A model generated the notes under the pieces. It searched no databases, was not told the origin of the DNA, and saw nothing but the letters and a program-made list of their open reading frames with translations. Below, piece by piece: positions 8,636-16,724 of a DNA stretch of 64,000 nucleotides (position 1 is its first letter; every line of letters begins with the position of its first letter). The position numbers and the translations under genes were made by a program. This stretch comes from Bacteroidales bacterium (GTDB lineage Bacteria > Bacteroidota > Bacteroidia > Bacteroidales > Muribaculaceae): positions 10,345 through 74,344 of the forward strand of contig CAAGJW010000017.1 in assembly GCA_900770215.1 (NCBI GenBank). The letters are read 5' to 3'.

Positions 8636-9823
8636 TTATCGTTTCTTGATGGGCATGTATACATCGTCGTCGTTATCGGCCGAGCTTTGGTTCACCCGTT
8701 TGCCTTGGCTTTTTGCCTTTTGGTTGGCGCTTTGCTGTTGAGCCTTGCGAGCGGCCTCTTGCTTGCGCGCTTTCTCGCGAGCTCGCTCGGCGTCTTTGAG
8801 CGCCTGCTTTTGCTCCTGCTTTTGCCTGGCTTGCTGCTGCTCCAGGGCCTTGCGGTCTTGTTCTCTTTTTTTTTCAGCCGCCTTTTGGGCTTCGGCTTCT
8901 CGCTTGGCTTTGGCCTTGGCTTCGGCCTCGGCCTGCTTGCGCGCCTGTTCGCGAGCCTTCTCAGCCTCTTTGCGCGCTTGCTTCTCGGCCTTTTCCTGGG
9001 CTTTGCGCTGCTTTTCCATCTCCTTCTTGCTCAGGGGCACTTGCTGCTGCTGGGGCTTGGGCGCAACCTTGCGCGGCGGCACTGCCGTGGTGCGGGTGGT
9101 GGCACGTGCCGGGCGGCGGCCCTTGATGAGGATGCTGTTGAGGTTGCAACCGGTGTTGAAGCGGCACAGGTCTACATAGCTGTCGATGCCGGCTATGCGG
9201 CCGCGCTCGGAGAATTGCCACAGCGTCCAGGTGGCGTCGGCCAGGCGTGGCGGATACTTGGAGTAGCGGGCAATGAAGAGCTTGTAGCCCGCCAGGCGGC
9301 CGCGCAGGTAGCTGTTGTAGAATGAGCTGCCGGTGTAGATCATGGGGCGGCAGCCGTAGTGGCGCTCGAGCATGCGGGCAAAGGCGAGCACGCTGTCGGC
9401 CACCTGGGCGCCCGTGAGGCCGCCCTTGGTCTCGATGTCGATGAGCGGCACCAGGTCTTGCTCGTCGAGCTTCACGATCGAGGTGAAGTTCTGAAATTGC
9501 TTGATGACCGGGATGTTGGGGCGGTAGAAGTGGTAGCTGCCCACGCGCAGGCCGTGCTTGCGCGCATTCTCGATGTTGTACTGGTAGTGGCGCGACTTGT
9601 AGCTGGTGCCCTCGGTGGCCTTGACGTAGACAAACTTGATGTTCTTGTCGCTGGCCGTGGCGCTCCAGTCGATGTCTTCCTGGTAGCTCGACACGTCGAT
9701 GCCGTCATACACCAGGTCGCGTATCTCGGGCGAGTTGCTGCCCAGGTTCAGGTCGCGTTGCTGTGCCTGCAGGCTCGCTGCAGCGGCCAGTATCATAATG
9801 GCTGATATGATGAATGCTCGCAT
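8636..9823 (-). CDS. GH25 family lysozyme with charged coiled-coil tail
   Basis: Secreted muramidase of 395 residues that should cleave the MurNAc-GlcNAc bond of peptidoglycan. A signal peptide spans residues 1-20. The GH25 domain, about 38-235, shows the first acidic residue in YDGIDVSSYQ (Asp 43), the strand FVYVKATEG, GSYHFYRP and the catalytic pair in LVPLIDIETKGG (Asp 129, Glu 131), then WTLWQFSERG. From about residue 250 a 130-residue tail of Lys, Glu, Ala, Gln and Arg is predicted as a long coiled coil, ending in an acidic DNDDD stretch; this tail is not part of the catalytic family. ATG 9823 is chosen because the signal peptide starts there and a -7 box lies just upstream. It is probably monocistronic. 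Confidence 0.88.
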   Translation of the reverse strand: MRAFIISAIMILAAAASLQAQQRDLNLGSNSPEIRDLVYDGIDVSSYQEDIDWSATASDKNIKFVYVKATEGTSYKSRHYQYNIENARKHGLRVGSYHFYRPNIPVIKQFQNFTSIVKLDEQDLVPLIDIETKGGLTGAQVADSVLAFARMLERHYGCRPMIYTGSSFYNSYLRGRLAGYKLFIARYSKYPPRLADATWTLWQFSERGRIAGIDSYVDLCRFNTGCNLNSILIKGRRPARATTRTTAVPPRKVAPKPQQQQVPLSKKEMEKQRKAQEKAEKQARKEAEKAREQARKQAEAEAKAKAKREAEAQKAAEKKREQDRKALEQQQARQKQEQKQALKDAERAREKARKQEAARKAQQQSANQKAKSQGKRVNQSSADNDDDVYMPIKKR

Positions 9824-9857
9824 CGTTGAGGTGTCGATAAATTGCTTTACTGGTTGG

Positions 9858-9865
9858 CAAAGATA
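9858..9865 (-). promoter_or_regulatory. -7 box for the GH25 gene
   Basis: TATCTTTG on the minus strand, 35 bases before the start codon at 9823. It supports that start over the longer frame that runs to 9919. No clear -33 box is seen. Confidence 0.5.
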
Positions 9866-9955
9866 ATAAAAAACGCGATTAATTTTTGCGCGCTTGCCGC
9901 TGCAGGGTGCTTGCGGCAAGCGCAGTGCGCACTTTTTAATCTTTTTTAGATTTTT

Positions 9956-11455
9956 TCACCTGAACAGGCGCCCCACCACGGGCAGCTTGGAGAGCATGCC
10001 GCCCATGTGCTCACGCTTGACCACGACCACGGCATAGACTGCAATGAGCACGGTGTTCACCAGCAGGCAGGGCGCTGTGCCGAGTCGCGACTGGGCCACT
10101 TCCATGCCGGCAAAGAGCACTGCGGCCAGCGCGGTGTAGAGGAATATCTCCTTGAGCGGATAGTTGATGGGGTAGTACTTCTGCCCGAAGATGTAGCTGG
10201 CGACCATGCTGATGCCATAGGCCGCAAATCCTGCCCAGGCGCAGGCCATGTAGCTGAACTTGGGGATGAGGAAGATGTCGATGAGTATGAGCACCAGGCA
10301 GCCCAGCCCCGAGAAGTAGGCACCCCATATCGTGCGGTCGGTGAGCTTGTACCAGAAGCTCAGGTTGAAGTAGACGCCAAACATGATCTCGGCCGCCATC
10401 ACGATGGGCACCACCTTGAGTCCCTCCCAGTAGGACGGGCCCACCAGGTAGCGCAGGATGTCCATGTAGCCTATCACGCACAGGAAGGCCAGCAGCACAA
10501 AGATGACGTAGTATTTCATCACGCGGGCATAGGTCTGTTTCTTGTCGGCGCCCTTGTTGCCAAACACAAAGGGCTCGTAGGCAAAGCGGAAGGCCTGGGT
10601 GATGATGACCATGATCATGGCTATCTTGATGCAGCTGCCGTAGATGCCCAGCTGGGTGTGGGCCTCGTGCACGCTGCCGCTGTAGAAGTAGGGAAACAGG
10701 ATGGTCGACGCGCTCTGGTTGAGCTGGCCGGCCAGCCCCAGGATGAGCATGGGCCACGTGTAGGAGAGCATGCGCTTGCACAGCCCCCAGTCGAAGCCTG
10801 CCCGCACGCCTTTCACCTCCTTGTAGAGCATGAGCAGGGTGATGATCGAGCACGCCAGGTTGATGTAGAACACGATGCCCACATCGGGCACATAGTGCTG
10901 GTCGTAGATGCCGAAGGCGTTGATCTTGAGCTTGGGAAACACAATGAGAAACAGGCACACAGCGAGCACGTTGATCATGATGTTGGCCACCTTGAGCAAG
11001 GCAAACTTCATGGGGCGGTGCTGATAGCGCAGGTAGTCGAAGAGGATGCACGACCACGCGTCGATGGCCACACATATGGCCATCGTGCCTATGTACCACG
11101 GGTGCTCGGTGTAGCCCATGGCGGCGGTCAAGGGCTTGAGGAAGATGATCACGAGTGCGGCAAAGGCAATCACTACCGTGCCCACCATGCGCAGCACGGT
11201 GGAGTAGACCAGCCGGGCATTCTCGCCCTCTTTGTTGGCAAACCGGAAAAACGTGGTTTCCATGCCGAAGGTGAGCGCGATGATGAGCAGCCCTATGTAG
11301 GAGTACACATTGGTGATGATGCCATACTGGCCCCCGCTGGCCGTCCACGAGAAGGTCTCGATGGGCACGAGCAGGTAGTTGATGAAGCGGGCGGCGATGC
11401 TGCTTAGCCCGTAGATCGCTGTGTCTTTAGCTAACGATTTTAAATTTGCAGCCAT
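9956..11455 (-). CDS. Polysaccharide/lipid flippase of the MOP superfamily
   Basis: Inner-membrane protein of 499 residues with about 12-14 hydrophobic segments, resembling the Wzx/RfbX-type flippases that move undecaprenyl-linked oligosaccharides across the membrane. Family-like features are the N-terminal LAKDTAIYGLSSIAARFINYLLVPIE and the charged loops after helices 2 and 10. The frame opens upstream to a GTG at 11479, but ATG 11455 is preferred. It is 72 bases downstream of ruvB on the same strand and may be co-transcribed. No glycosyltransferase genes surround it, so the substrate cannot be named. A role in O-antigen, capsule or lipid II transport is inferred from the family. Confidence 0.82.
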   Translation of the reverse strand: MAANLKSLAKDTAIYGLSSIAARFINYLLVPIETFSWTASGGQYGIITNVYSYIGLLIIALTFGMETTFFRFANKEGENARLVYSTVLRMVGTVVIAFAALVIIFLKPLTAAMGYTEHPWYIGTMAICVAIDAWSCILFDYLRYQHRPMKFALLKVANIMINVLAVCLFLIVFPKLKINAFGIYDQHYVPDVGIVFYINLACSIITLLMLYKEVKGVRAGFDWGLCKRMLSYTWPMLILGLAGQLNQSASTILFPYFYSGSVHEAHTQLGIYGSCIKIAMIMVIITQAFRFAYEPFVFGNKGADKKQTYARVMKYYVIFVLLAFLCVIGYMDILRYLVGPSYWEGLKVVPIVMAAEIMFGVYFNLSFWYKLTDRTIWGAYFSGLGCLVLILIDIFLIPKFSYMACAWAGFAAYGISMVASYIFGQKYYPINYPLKEIFLYTALAAVLFAGMEVAQSRLGTAPCLLVNTVLIAVYAVVVVKREHMGGMLSKLPVVGRLFR

Positions 11456-11527
11456 TGTTGTGATTTTGGACACGGCCACGCTGCTGTGGTGTGGCCTGTG
11501 AGTGTGTGGTGAAAATTATGTTGTGTC

Positions 11528-12547
11528 TCAGAAGAGCGATCCCGTCTCCTGCGAGCGCGTGCGGTGCAGGTGCTTGTAGGCCAGTTCGGTAGCCTCGCGG
11601 CCCCGTGGCGTGCGGTTGATGAAACCCTCCTTGATGAGATAGGGCTCATACACCTCCTCGATAGTGCCGGGATCCTCGCTCAGGGCGGTGGCGATGGTGC
11701 CCAGGCCCACCGGGCCGCCGTGAAACTTGTCGATGATGGTGAGCAGGATCTTGTTGTCGATGTCGTCGAGACCGTACTGGTCGATGTTGAGGGCCTCGAG
11801 GGCATAGCGGGCTATCTTGCTGTCGATGGTGCCGGTGCCCTTGACCTGGGCAAAGTCGCGCACGCGGCGCAGCAGCGAGTTGGCAATGCGTGGCGTGCCG
11901 CGGCTGCGCAGTGCGATCTCGAGCGCGGCATCGTCGGTGATGGGCACGTTGAGCAGGTGGGCCGAGCGCTTGACGATGCCCTCGAGCACCTTGTGGTCGT
12001 AGTACTGCAGGTGGCAGTTGATGCCGAAGCGCGCGCGCAGGGGCGAGGTGAGCAGGCCGCTGCGGGTGGTGGCGCCTATCAGGGTGAAGGGGGCCAGCGT
12101 GAGCTGTACCGAGCGGGCCCCGGGGCCCTTGTCGATCATGATGTCGATGCGGTAGTCTTCCATTGCGCTGTAGAGGTATTCCTCTACCACGGGGCTCAGA
12201 CGGTGTATCTCGTCGATAAAGAGCACGTCGTTCTCGTCGAGCGAGGTGAGGATGCCGGCCAGGTCGCCCGGCTTGTCGAGCACGGGGCCCGAGGTCACCT
12301 TGAAGCCCACGCCCAGCTCGTTGGCAATGATGTTGCTCAGTGTGGTCTTGCCCAGGCCTGGAGGGCCGTGAAACAAGATGTGGTCGAGCGCCTCGTGGCG
12401 CATGCGGGCCGCGGCGACAAACACGCGCAGGTTGTCGATGATCTTGTCTTGGCCGGCAAAGTCGTCAAACTGCATGGGGCGCAAGGCTTTCTCAAAGTCT
12501 TGGTCGCTCTTCTGGCGCGGGTTCCTGATGTCGAAGTCTTCGTCCAT
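11528..12547 (-). CDS. ruvB: Holliday junction branch migration helicase RuvB
   Basis: AAA+ motor of the RuvAB complex, which drives branch migration during recombinational repair. At 339 residues it has the usual length. Walker A is GPPGLGKT (61-68), Walker B is the [10 protein letters not shown] region, sensor 1 is GATTRSG, and the arginine finger is in PLRARFG. The winged-helix C-terminal domain ends in [17 protein letters not shown] 12547 ([10 protein letters not shown]) is chosen over an upstream TTG at 12568. ruvA and ruvC are not in the window, which is common in Bacteroidetes. Confidence 0.96.
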   Translation of the reverse strand: MDEDFDIRNPRQKSDQDFEKALRPMQFDDFAGQDKIIDNLRVFVAAARMRHEALDHILFHGPPGLGKTTLSNIIANELGVGFKVTSGPVLDKPGDLAGILTSLDENDVLFIDEIHRLSPVVEEYLYSAMEDYRIDIMIDKGPGARSVQLTLAPFTLIGATTRSGLLTSPLRARFGINCHLQYYDHKVLEGIVKRSAHLLNVPITDDAALEIALRSRGTPRIANSLLRRVRDFAQVKGTGTIDSKIARYALEALNIDQYGLDDIDNKILLTIIDKFHGGPVGLGTIATALSEDPGTIEEVYEPYLIKEGFINRTPRGREATELAYKHLHRTRSQETGSLF

Positions 12548-12565
12548 GTTCTCTTGATTGACGCG

Positions 12566-12597
12566 CAAAATTACTAATTATTTTCCGATAAAAGAAA
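12566..12597 (-). promoter_or_regulatory. Probable ruvB promoter
   Basis: On the minus strand TTTC (12594-12597) precedes TAATTTTG (12566-12573) by 20 bases. The -7 box fits the consensus; the -33 box matches in three of four bases and touches the preceding terminator. The leader to ATG 12547 would be about 15 bases. Confidence 0.45.
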
Positions 12598-12629
12598 TCG
12601 CCCGGGAGCAACTGTTGCTTCCCGGGCGA
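12598..12629 (-). terminator. Terminator of the FKBP gene array
   Basis: Left arm 12598-12611 and right arm 12615-12629 pair over 14 bases with one bulge (TCGCCCGGGAGCAA against TTGCTTCCCGGGCGA), loop CTG. Read on the minus strand the hairpin is followed by a T-rich run (TTTCTTTTAT). It lies 31 bases after the stop of the last FKBP gene. Confidence 0.8.
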
Positions 12630-12659
12630 TGAAAGTGGGGTAACTGACTGTGCATGAAG

Positions 12660-13646
12660 CTATTTCTTCTGGCTGCCGCGGCCTGGGGTGCCCTTGCCGC
12701 TCTTGGCGCGCACGCCCTTCTTGTTGGGGGCTACGCGGGTGGCTGAGCCCACGGGGGTCGTGATGTTCTGGGTCTTCACGCCGGCTGCCTTGCCTGTGTC
12801 GAGGCCTATGGCATTGATCTCAAATTGCAGTGTCTCGCCTGGCGCGATGGCATACTTGCCGCTGCGCTGGTCGAAGCCGGCCCCGTTGTCGCCGTAGGCG
12901 ATGCTGCTGGGCATGAGCACCACGGCCTTGCTGCCCGGGCGCATGAGCGTGAGGGCCTCTTTGAAGCCCGGCACCACATGTTTCAGGTCCATGGCGATGG
13001 TGTCTTTCGACTCATCGAAGGGGGTGCCGTCGATGTGGGTGCCCTTGTAGGTGAGGCGCACGCTGGCCGTGTCGGCAAATGTGGCGCCGCTGCCGGCCTG
13101 CAGCATCTTGATGGCCAGGCCCGATGGGGTCTTTTTCCAGCCTTTTTCGCTCTTGAGGGTCTTGGCGATGAAGGCTGCGCCCTTCTCCTGGTTGCTCTGG
13201 CTCGTGCGTTGCTTCACAGCGGCCTGCACGGCGATGAAGCTGTTGCGGGCCTCGTTGTTGACGGCCATGAGCTGCTGCTGGTCCAGTGCGGGGCCGTTGA
13301 GGGTGGATTGCAGGTACTGGGCCACGAGGTTGCGGTCGAGCGTGATGCCGTCGCGCTGCTTCATCTGTTTCATCTGGGCATAGAGCTCGGCGCCCAGTTC
13401 CAGGCCGTCCATGTAGCTGGTGCGCGAGGTGTCGGCGTTCATCACCTGCATGAAGCCGGCGATGAAGTTTTGCTTGTTGAAGGTGGAGTCTTTGCTGGCG
13501 ATCGACGAGAACTGTGCGCCGCACAGCTTGCCCATGGCCATGCTCAGCGAGTCTTGCTTGGCCTTGAACTGGGCATCGGTGACGGCGCTGGCACTCTGGG
13601 CTGTGAGTGTGGCCGCAAGAGCGGCCAGTAGTAGTATTTTTTTCAT
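12660..13646 (-). CDS. Exported FKBP-type peptidyl-prolyl isomerase
   Basis: Periplasmic proline isomerase/chaperone of 328 residues. Signal peptide 1-22 (ILLLAALAATLTAQSASA). An FKBP_N dimerisation-type domain covers about 25-160 (SLSMAMGKLCGAQF, YMDGLELGAELY). The FKBP catalytic domain covers about 175-285 with VRLTYKGTHIDGTPFDES, VVPGFKEALTLM, SIAYGDNG and GETLQFEINAIGL; the Trp at the floor of the FKBP12 pocket is replaced by Phe (PGF). A 45-residue basic tail rich in Lys, Gly and Arg follows. It is the last gene of a run of five FKBP-related genes, with a terminator downstream and a GC-rich hairpin upstream at 13.7 kb. Confidence 0.9.
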   Translation of the reverse strand: MKKILLLAALAATLTAQSASAVTDAQFKAKQDSLSMAMGKLCGAQFSSIASKDSTFNKQNFIAGFMQVMNADTSRTSYMDGLELGAELYAQMKQMKQRDGITLDRNLVAQYLQSTLNGPALDQQQLMAVNNEARNSFIAVQAAVKQRTSQSNQEKGAAFIAKTLKSEKGWKKTPSGLAIKMLQAGSGATFADTASVRLTYKGTHIDGTPFDESKDTIAMDLKHVVPGFKEALTLMRPGSKAVVLMPSSIAYGDNGAGFDQRSGKYAIAPGETLQFEINAIGLDTGKAAGVKTQNITTPVGSATRVAPNKKGVRAKSGKGTPGRGSQKK

Positions 13647-13673
13647 TGTGTGTGTTGTTTTAGTTTTAGTTAA

Positions 13674-13718
13674 AAGCCCCCCTCATGCCTCCCCTGTGGC
13701 AGGGGAGCGGGGGGAGCT
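13674..13718. repeat. GC-rich hairpin between FKBP genes
   Basis: Inner arms CTCCCCTG (13691-13698) and CAGGGGAG (13702-13709) pair perfectly around a 3-base loop, flanked by a C9 run (13676-13684) and a G6 run (13711-13716) that can extend the stem. It is intercistronic. It could stabilise or attenuate the transcript, or be a copy of a dispersed palindromic element. There is no T-run directly after either side. Confidence 0.5.
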
Positions 13719-13749
13719 TGATACGATTGTTGTGCACGTTGACGCGCTG

Positions 13750-14358
13750 TTACTTTGCCTTCTTGGCGTCGGCTTGCTTCTGAGCGGCTTCGGCGGCCTT
13801 CTTGAGCTGTGCGGCCTGCTCGGGGGTGAGCTTCTGACCCTGCTGGGGCACGGCCTGGCCTTGCTGCTTGGGGGCGTTCTTCATGTAGCGCTCCTGGGCC
13901 TTGCTCAGCAGTTGCTGCAGCTGCTTGCCCAGCTCTTGCATCTCTTTGTCGGTGGGAGCCTTCTTGCCGTTGAGGGCCATCTCCAGCTTCTGCACAAAGA
14001 GGTCTTTGTTGAAGTTGATGCCTTGCTGCTCCTTCATCTGCGGGATGCCGCCGGCCAGCTGTGCGCCCATCTCGAAGCCCTGCATGTAGGCCATGTCGGC
14101 TGCTGTGGTGTCGATGGCCAGACCAGCCTTGAGGCCTCTCATGAATTGAGCCTTGTCGAGTTTCTTCTTTGCTTGCCCGTACATGCCGCTGGCGGGCTGT
14201 GCGTCTTGCATGAGCAGCTGCATGCCGGTGCCCTTGCCGTAGACTGCGCTTATCGAGTCGTCGAGCGGAGCGGGTTTGTCACTGTTGGCTTTCTTGTTGC
14301 AGCTCACTGTGCCTGCCATGACCAAAGCGGCCATTACGAGATACATTACTTTTTTCAT
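13750..14358 (-). CDS. Lipoprotein consisting of an FKBP N-terminal domain only
   Basis: Lipoprotein of 202 residues. Signal with lipobox (MYLVMAALVMAGTVSC, Cys near residue 20). Residues about 35-155 follow the FKBP_N pattern seen in the neighbours: DDSISAVYGKGTGMQLL, YMQGFEMGAQLAGGIPQM, GINFNKDLFVQKLEMALNG, then ELGKQLQQLLSKAQERYMKN. Where the catalytic FKBP domain should begin there is instead a Gln/Lys/Ala-rich low-complexity tail of about 45 residues, so no isomerase site is present. The gene just upstream encodes a lipoprotein with only the catalytic domain, so the pair may be one enzyme split in two. ATG 14358 is chosen because the signal peptide starts there. Confidence 0.75.
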   Translation of the reverse strand: MKKVMYLVMAALVMAGTVSCNKKANSDKPAPLDDSISAVYGKGTGMQLLMQDAQPASGMYGQAKKKLDKAQFMRGLKAGLAIDTTAADMAYMQGFEMGAQLAGGIPQMKEQQGINFNKDLFVQKLEMALNGKKAPTDKEMQELGKQLQQLLSKAQERYMKNAPKQQGQAVPQQGQKLTPEQAAQLKKAAEAAQKQADAKKAK

Positions 14359-14414
14359 TTTCTTTATGATTTTATGATTAGTCGTTTTGTTTTGTGTTGT
14401 CTTTGATTGCGGCT

Positions 14415-14930
14415 TCACTTGTCAAGGCCCACGGCCTCGATTTCAAACACGAGGGTCTCGTCGGGGGCGATGCTGCCGTCGGGGGTGCCTGGCTGGCCAT
14501 AGGCCAGGTCGCCGGGAATGATGCAGTAGGCCTTGGCGCCTGGCCGCATCATGAGCAGCATCTCCTTGAAGCCGGGCACGACAGCGGCTACCGGGAAGCT
14601 CACGGCCTGCCCGTTGCTGGAGTCGAACACCTGGCCGTCGACGTGCTTGCCCGTGTAGATGACTTTCACCTTGTCGCCTTCCTTAAACTGCTCGCCGCTG
14701 CCCGGTGCTGTGATCTTGTAGACCAGCCCGCTGGCCGATTGCTTCAGGGCCGTGTCGGCCTTGAGCTGCCGGGCGATGAAGGCTTTGCCCTCGCTTTGGG
14801 CGGTCGACAGCTCCTGGTATTGCTCTTGGGCTGCGGCGGCGTCCTTGTCGCTTATGTTGTACTTGTGCTTGCAGCTGCTTGTGGCCACTGCAGCAAGTGC
14901 TATTGCTGCCAGAATGGTTGCTTTGTTCAT
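14415..14930 (-). CDS. FKBP-type isomerase lipoprotein, catalytic domain only
   Basis: Lipoprotein of 171 residues: signal and lipobox (AIALAAVATSSC, Cys 20), a short helix, then a complete FKBP domain from about residue 65 to the C-terminus with KVKVIYTGKHVDGQVFDSS, VVPGFKEMLLMMRPG, DLAYGQPG and ETLVFEIEAVGL. The pocket Asp (FDSS) and Tyr (AYG) are kept; the pocket Trp is Phe. Unlike its neighbours it has no FKBP_N domain. The next gene downstream, 56 bases on, encodes the missing N-domain as a separate lipoprotein. It lies 25 bases after the preceding FKBP gene, so co-transcription is likely. Confidence 0.88.
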   Translation of the reverse strand: MNKATILAAIALAAVATSSCKHKYNISDKDAAAAQEQYQELSTAQSEGKAFIARQLKADTALKQSASGLVYKITAPGSGEQFKEGDKVKVIYTGKHVDGQVFDSSNGQAVSFPVAAVVPGFKEMLLMMRPGAKAYCIIPGDLAYGQPGTPDGSIAPDETLVFEIEAVGLDK

Positions 14931-14955
14931 TGTCGTCGTCTCTCTTGCGTTTGTG

Positions 14956-15900
14956 TTATTGATAGTCGTTGTATTGTTGCTCCTGCCGGTCTTGCTCGGC
15001 CTGGTACTGCTTCACCTCGGCCGGGGTGGCCTTGGCGCCGGCCTCGATGTCGAAGACCAGGGCCTCGCCGGGCTTGATGCCGCTGTCGTCGTCGCCCTCC
15101 ATGCCGTAGGCCAGGTTGCCAGGTATGATCACACTCATGCGGGCTCCGGGGCTCAGCATCTTGAGTGCTTCGACAAAGCCCTCGATGAAGTCGAGGTCGG
15201 AGATTTGTACGATTTCGCCCTTTTGGCTTTGGTCAAACACCGAGCCGTCTATGTGCATGCCCTTGTAGCTGATGTGCACATAGTCGCCGGCCATGAAGTG
15301 GCTGCCCTTGCCAGGCCGCAGCACCTTGTAGGCAATGCCGCTGGGGGCCTTGATGTAGCCGGCGCTCTTCACCTGGCGGGCAATGTAGTTCTGCCCCTCG
15401 ACGAGGTAGGTCTTGCCCAGCTCGGCTTTCTTCTTCACCACTTGCTGGGTGGCTTGCCTGAAGTAGAGCTGGATTTGGCTCGAGAGCTGTTGCAGCTCGG
15501 CTTGCGACACAGGCTTCTTGGCAAGGAAGGCCTTGCGGAATTCCTTGAGGAGCAGGGTCTTGTTGAACCGTATGCCGTACTGGTCTTCCCACTGCATGAG
15601 CTGGCCGTACATCTGTATGGCCTGGCTCACGCCCAGCATGTAGCTCTGGTCGTGGTCGAGCGTGTCGCACAGCAGTATCTGGGCAAAGCCCTCGAGATAG
15701 GCAGCCTTGTCGAGCTTGAAGCGGCCGGGCGGAATCTGCTTGATGAGCATTTCGCACTCGCCGGCGCCCTCCTTGCCCACCAGCGTGCTTATCGAGTCGT
15801 TGAGGGCCTGCTCCTTGTCGCTGCCTTTGTTGTTGTTGCAGCCAGCCAGGGGCAGTAGCAGGGCTAGGGCCAGGATGAGAATGATGTGTGATCTCAACAT
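14956..15900 (-). CDS. FKBP-type isomerase lipoprotein, full length
   Basis: Lipoprotein of 314 residues. Lipobox LAGC places the lipidated Cys at residue 21. FKBP_N domain about 30-165 (YMLGVSQAIQMYGQLMQWEDQYGIRFNK is the central helix pair). Catalytic FKBP domain about 190-290 with VHISYKGMHIDGSVFDQS, FIEGFVEALKMLSPG, NLAYGMEG and GEALVFDIEAG; the pocket Trp is again Phe. A 25-residue Gln/Glu/Tyr tail ends the protein. It should act in the periplasm, anchored to a membrane, as a prolyl isomerase or chaperone. It is 49 bases after the cytoplasmic-type FKBP gene on the same strand. Confidence 0.9.
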   Translation of the reverse strand: MLRSHIILILALALLLPLAGCNNNKGSDKEQALNDSISTLVGKEGAGECEMLIKQIPPGRFKLDKAAYLEGFAQILLCDTLDHDQSYMLGVSQAIQMYGQLMQWEDQYGIRFNKTLLLKEFRKAFLAKKPVSQAELQQLSSQIQLYFRQATQQVVKKKAELGKTYLVEGQNYIARQVKSAGYIKAPSGIAYKVLRPGKGSHFMAGDYVHISYKGMHIDGSVFDQSQKGEIVQISDLDFIEGFVEALKMLSPGARMSVIIPGNLAYGMEGDDDSGIKPGEALVFDIEAGAKATPAEVKQYQAEQDRQEQQYNDYQ

Positions 15901-15949
15901 GAGCGTTCTGTGAAAAAAAATATATGCTTTCTATCGGTGCGCTATATCG

Positions 15950-16543
15950 CTACTTGTTGTTGTGCTGCACCTTGAGCAGCTTCACGTCGAAGATGAGCGT
16001 GGAGTTGGGCTGAATAGGGCCCGTGCCGTGGTTGCCATAGGCCAGCTCGCTCGGTATGGTGAGCTGCCAGGTGGCGCCCTCTTGCATCATCTGCAGGCCC
16101 TCGACCCAGCCGGGTATGACCTGGCCCACTGCAAAGGTGGCAGGCTCGCCGCGCTCGATGCTGCTGTCGAAGACGGTGCCGTCGATGAGGCGGCCCTGGT
16201 AGTGCACGGTCACCACGTCGTTGGGGCCGGGCTTCTCGCCGGTGCCCTCTTCTATCACTTTGTATTGCAGGCCGCTCTTGGTCACTTTCACGCCCTCGGC
16301 CTTGGCATTGTCGGCCAGATACTGCTTGCCAGCTTTCTCGTTGTTGTCGGCCATCGACGCCTCCAGCTGCTTGAAGTAGTCTTGCACCACCGTCTTGGCC
16401 TCGTCGTAGCTCATCTGCTTCTCGGTGTTCTCATACACGGCCTTCAGTGCCTGTGCAAAGTCGTCGACGTTGATGGTGGCCACGCCGCTCATCTTGAAAT
16501 TCTGGCCCATGCTCAGGCCCAATGCATAACTCAGTTTGTCCAT
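15950..16543 (-). CDS. FKBP-type peptidyl-prolyl isomerase without signal peptide
   Basis: FklB/FkpA-like isomerase of 197 residues. It starts directly with the FKBP_N motif MDKLSYALGLSMGQNF, so it is predicted cytoplasmic. The catalytic domain, about 90-192, has VVTVHYQGRLIDGTVFDSS, VIPGWVEGLQMM, ELAYGNHG and STLIFDVKLLKV; this is the only copy of the array that keeps the Trp of the FKBP pocket. It is the promoter-proximal gene of the array, with a -7 box about 90 bases upstream, and is likely the ancestral form from which the exported copies arose. Confidence 0.93.
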   Translation of the reverse strand: MDKLSYALGLSMGQNFKMSGVATINVDDFAQALKAVYENTEKQMSYDEAKTVVQDYFKQLEASMADNNEKAGKQYLADNAKAEGVKVTKSGLQYKVIEEGTGEKPGPNDVVTVHYQGRLIDGTVFDSSIERGEPATFAVGQVIPGWVEGLQMMQEGATWQLTIPSELAYGNHGTGPIQPNSTLIFDVKLLKVQHNNK

Positions 16544-16634
16544 TTCTTGTGTTTAAAAAAATATGTGGGTGTTACTGTTGTGATGTCCACGTTTTCTTGG
16601 CCTGCCGGCGCGTAATGCCTGGCAAACCAAGATG

Positions 16635-16642
16635 CAAAGTTA
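16635..16642 (-). promoter_or_regulatory. -7 box for the FKBP array
   Basis: TAACTTTG on the minus strand, 92 bases before the start at 16543. No -33 match at 19-21 bases. It is divergent from the sirtuin promoter 45 bases away. Confidence 0.4.
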
Positions 16643-16686
16643 AAGTTATTTATAGTTTTATACGGCATATTTCCAATAAAAAAGTT

Positions 16687-16694
16687 TAAATTTG
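16687..16694 (+). promoter_or_regulatory. -7 box for the sirtuin gene
   Basis: TAAATTTG, a consensus -7 box, 31 bases before ATG 16725. No clear -33 box. Confidence 0.45.
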
Positions 16695-16724
16695 TATCGC
16701 AATTGTTCTTTAAATCGTGAAAAC

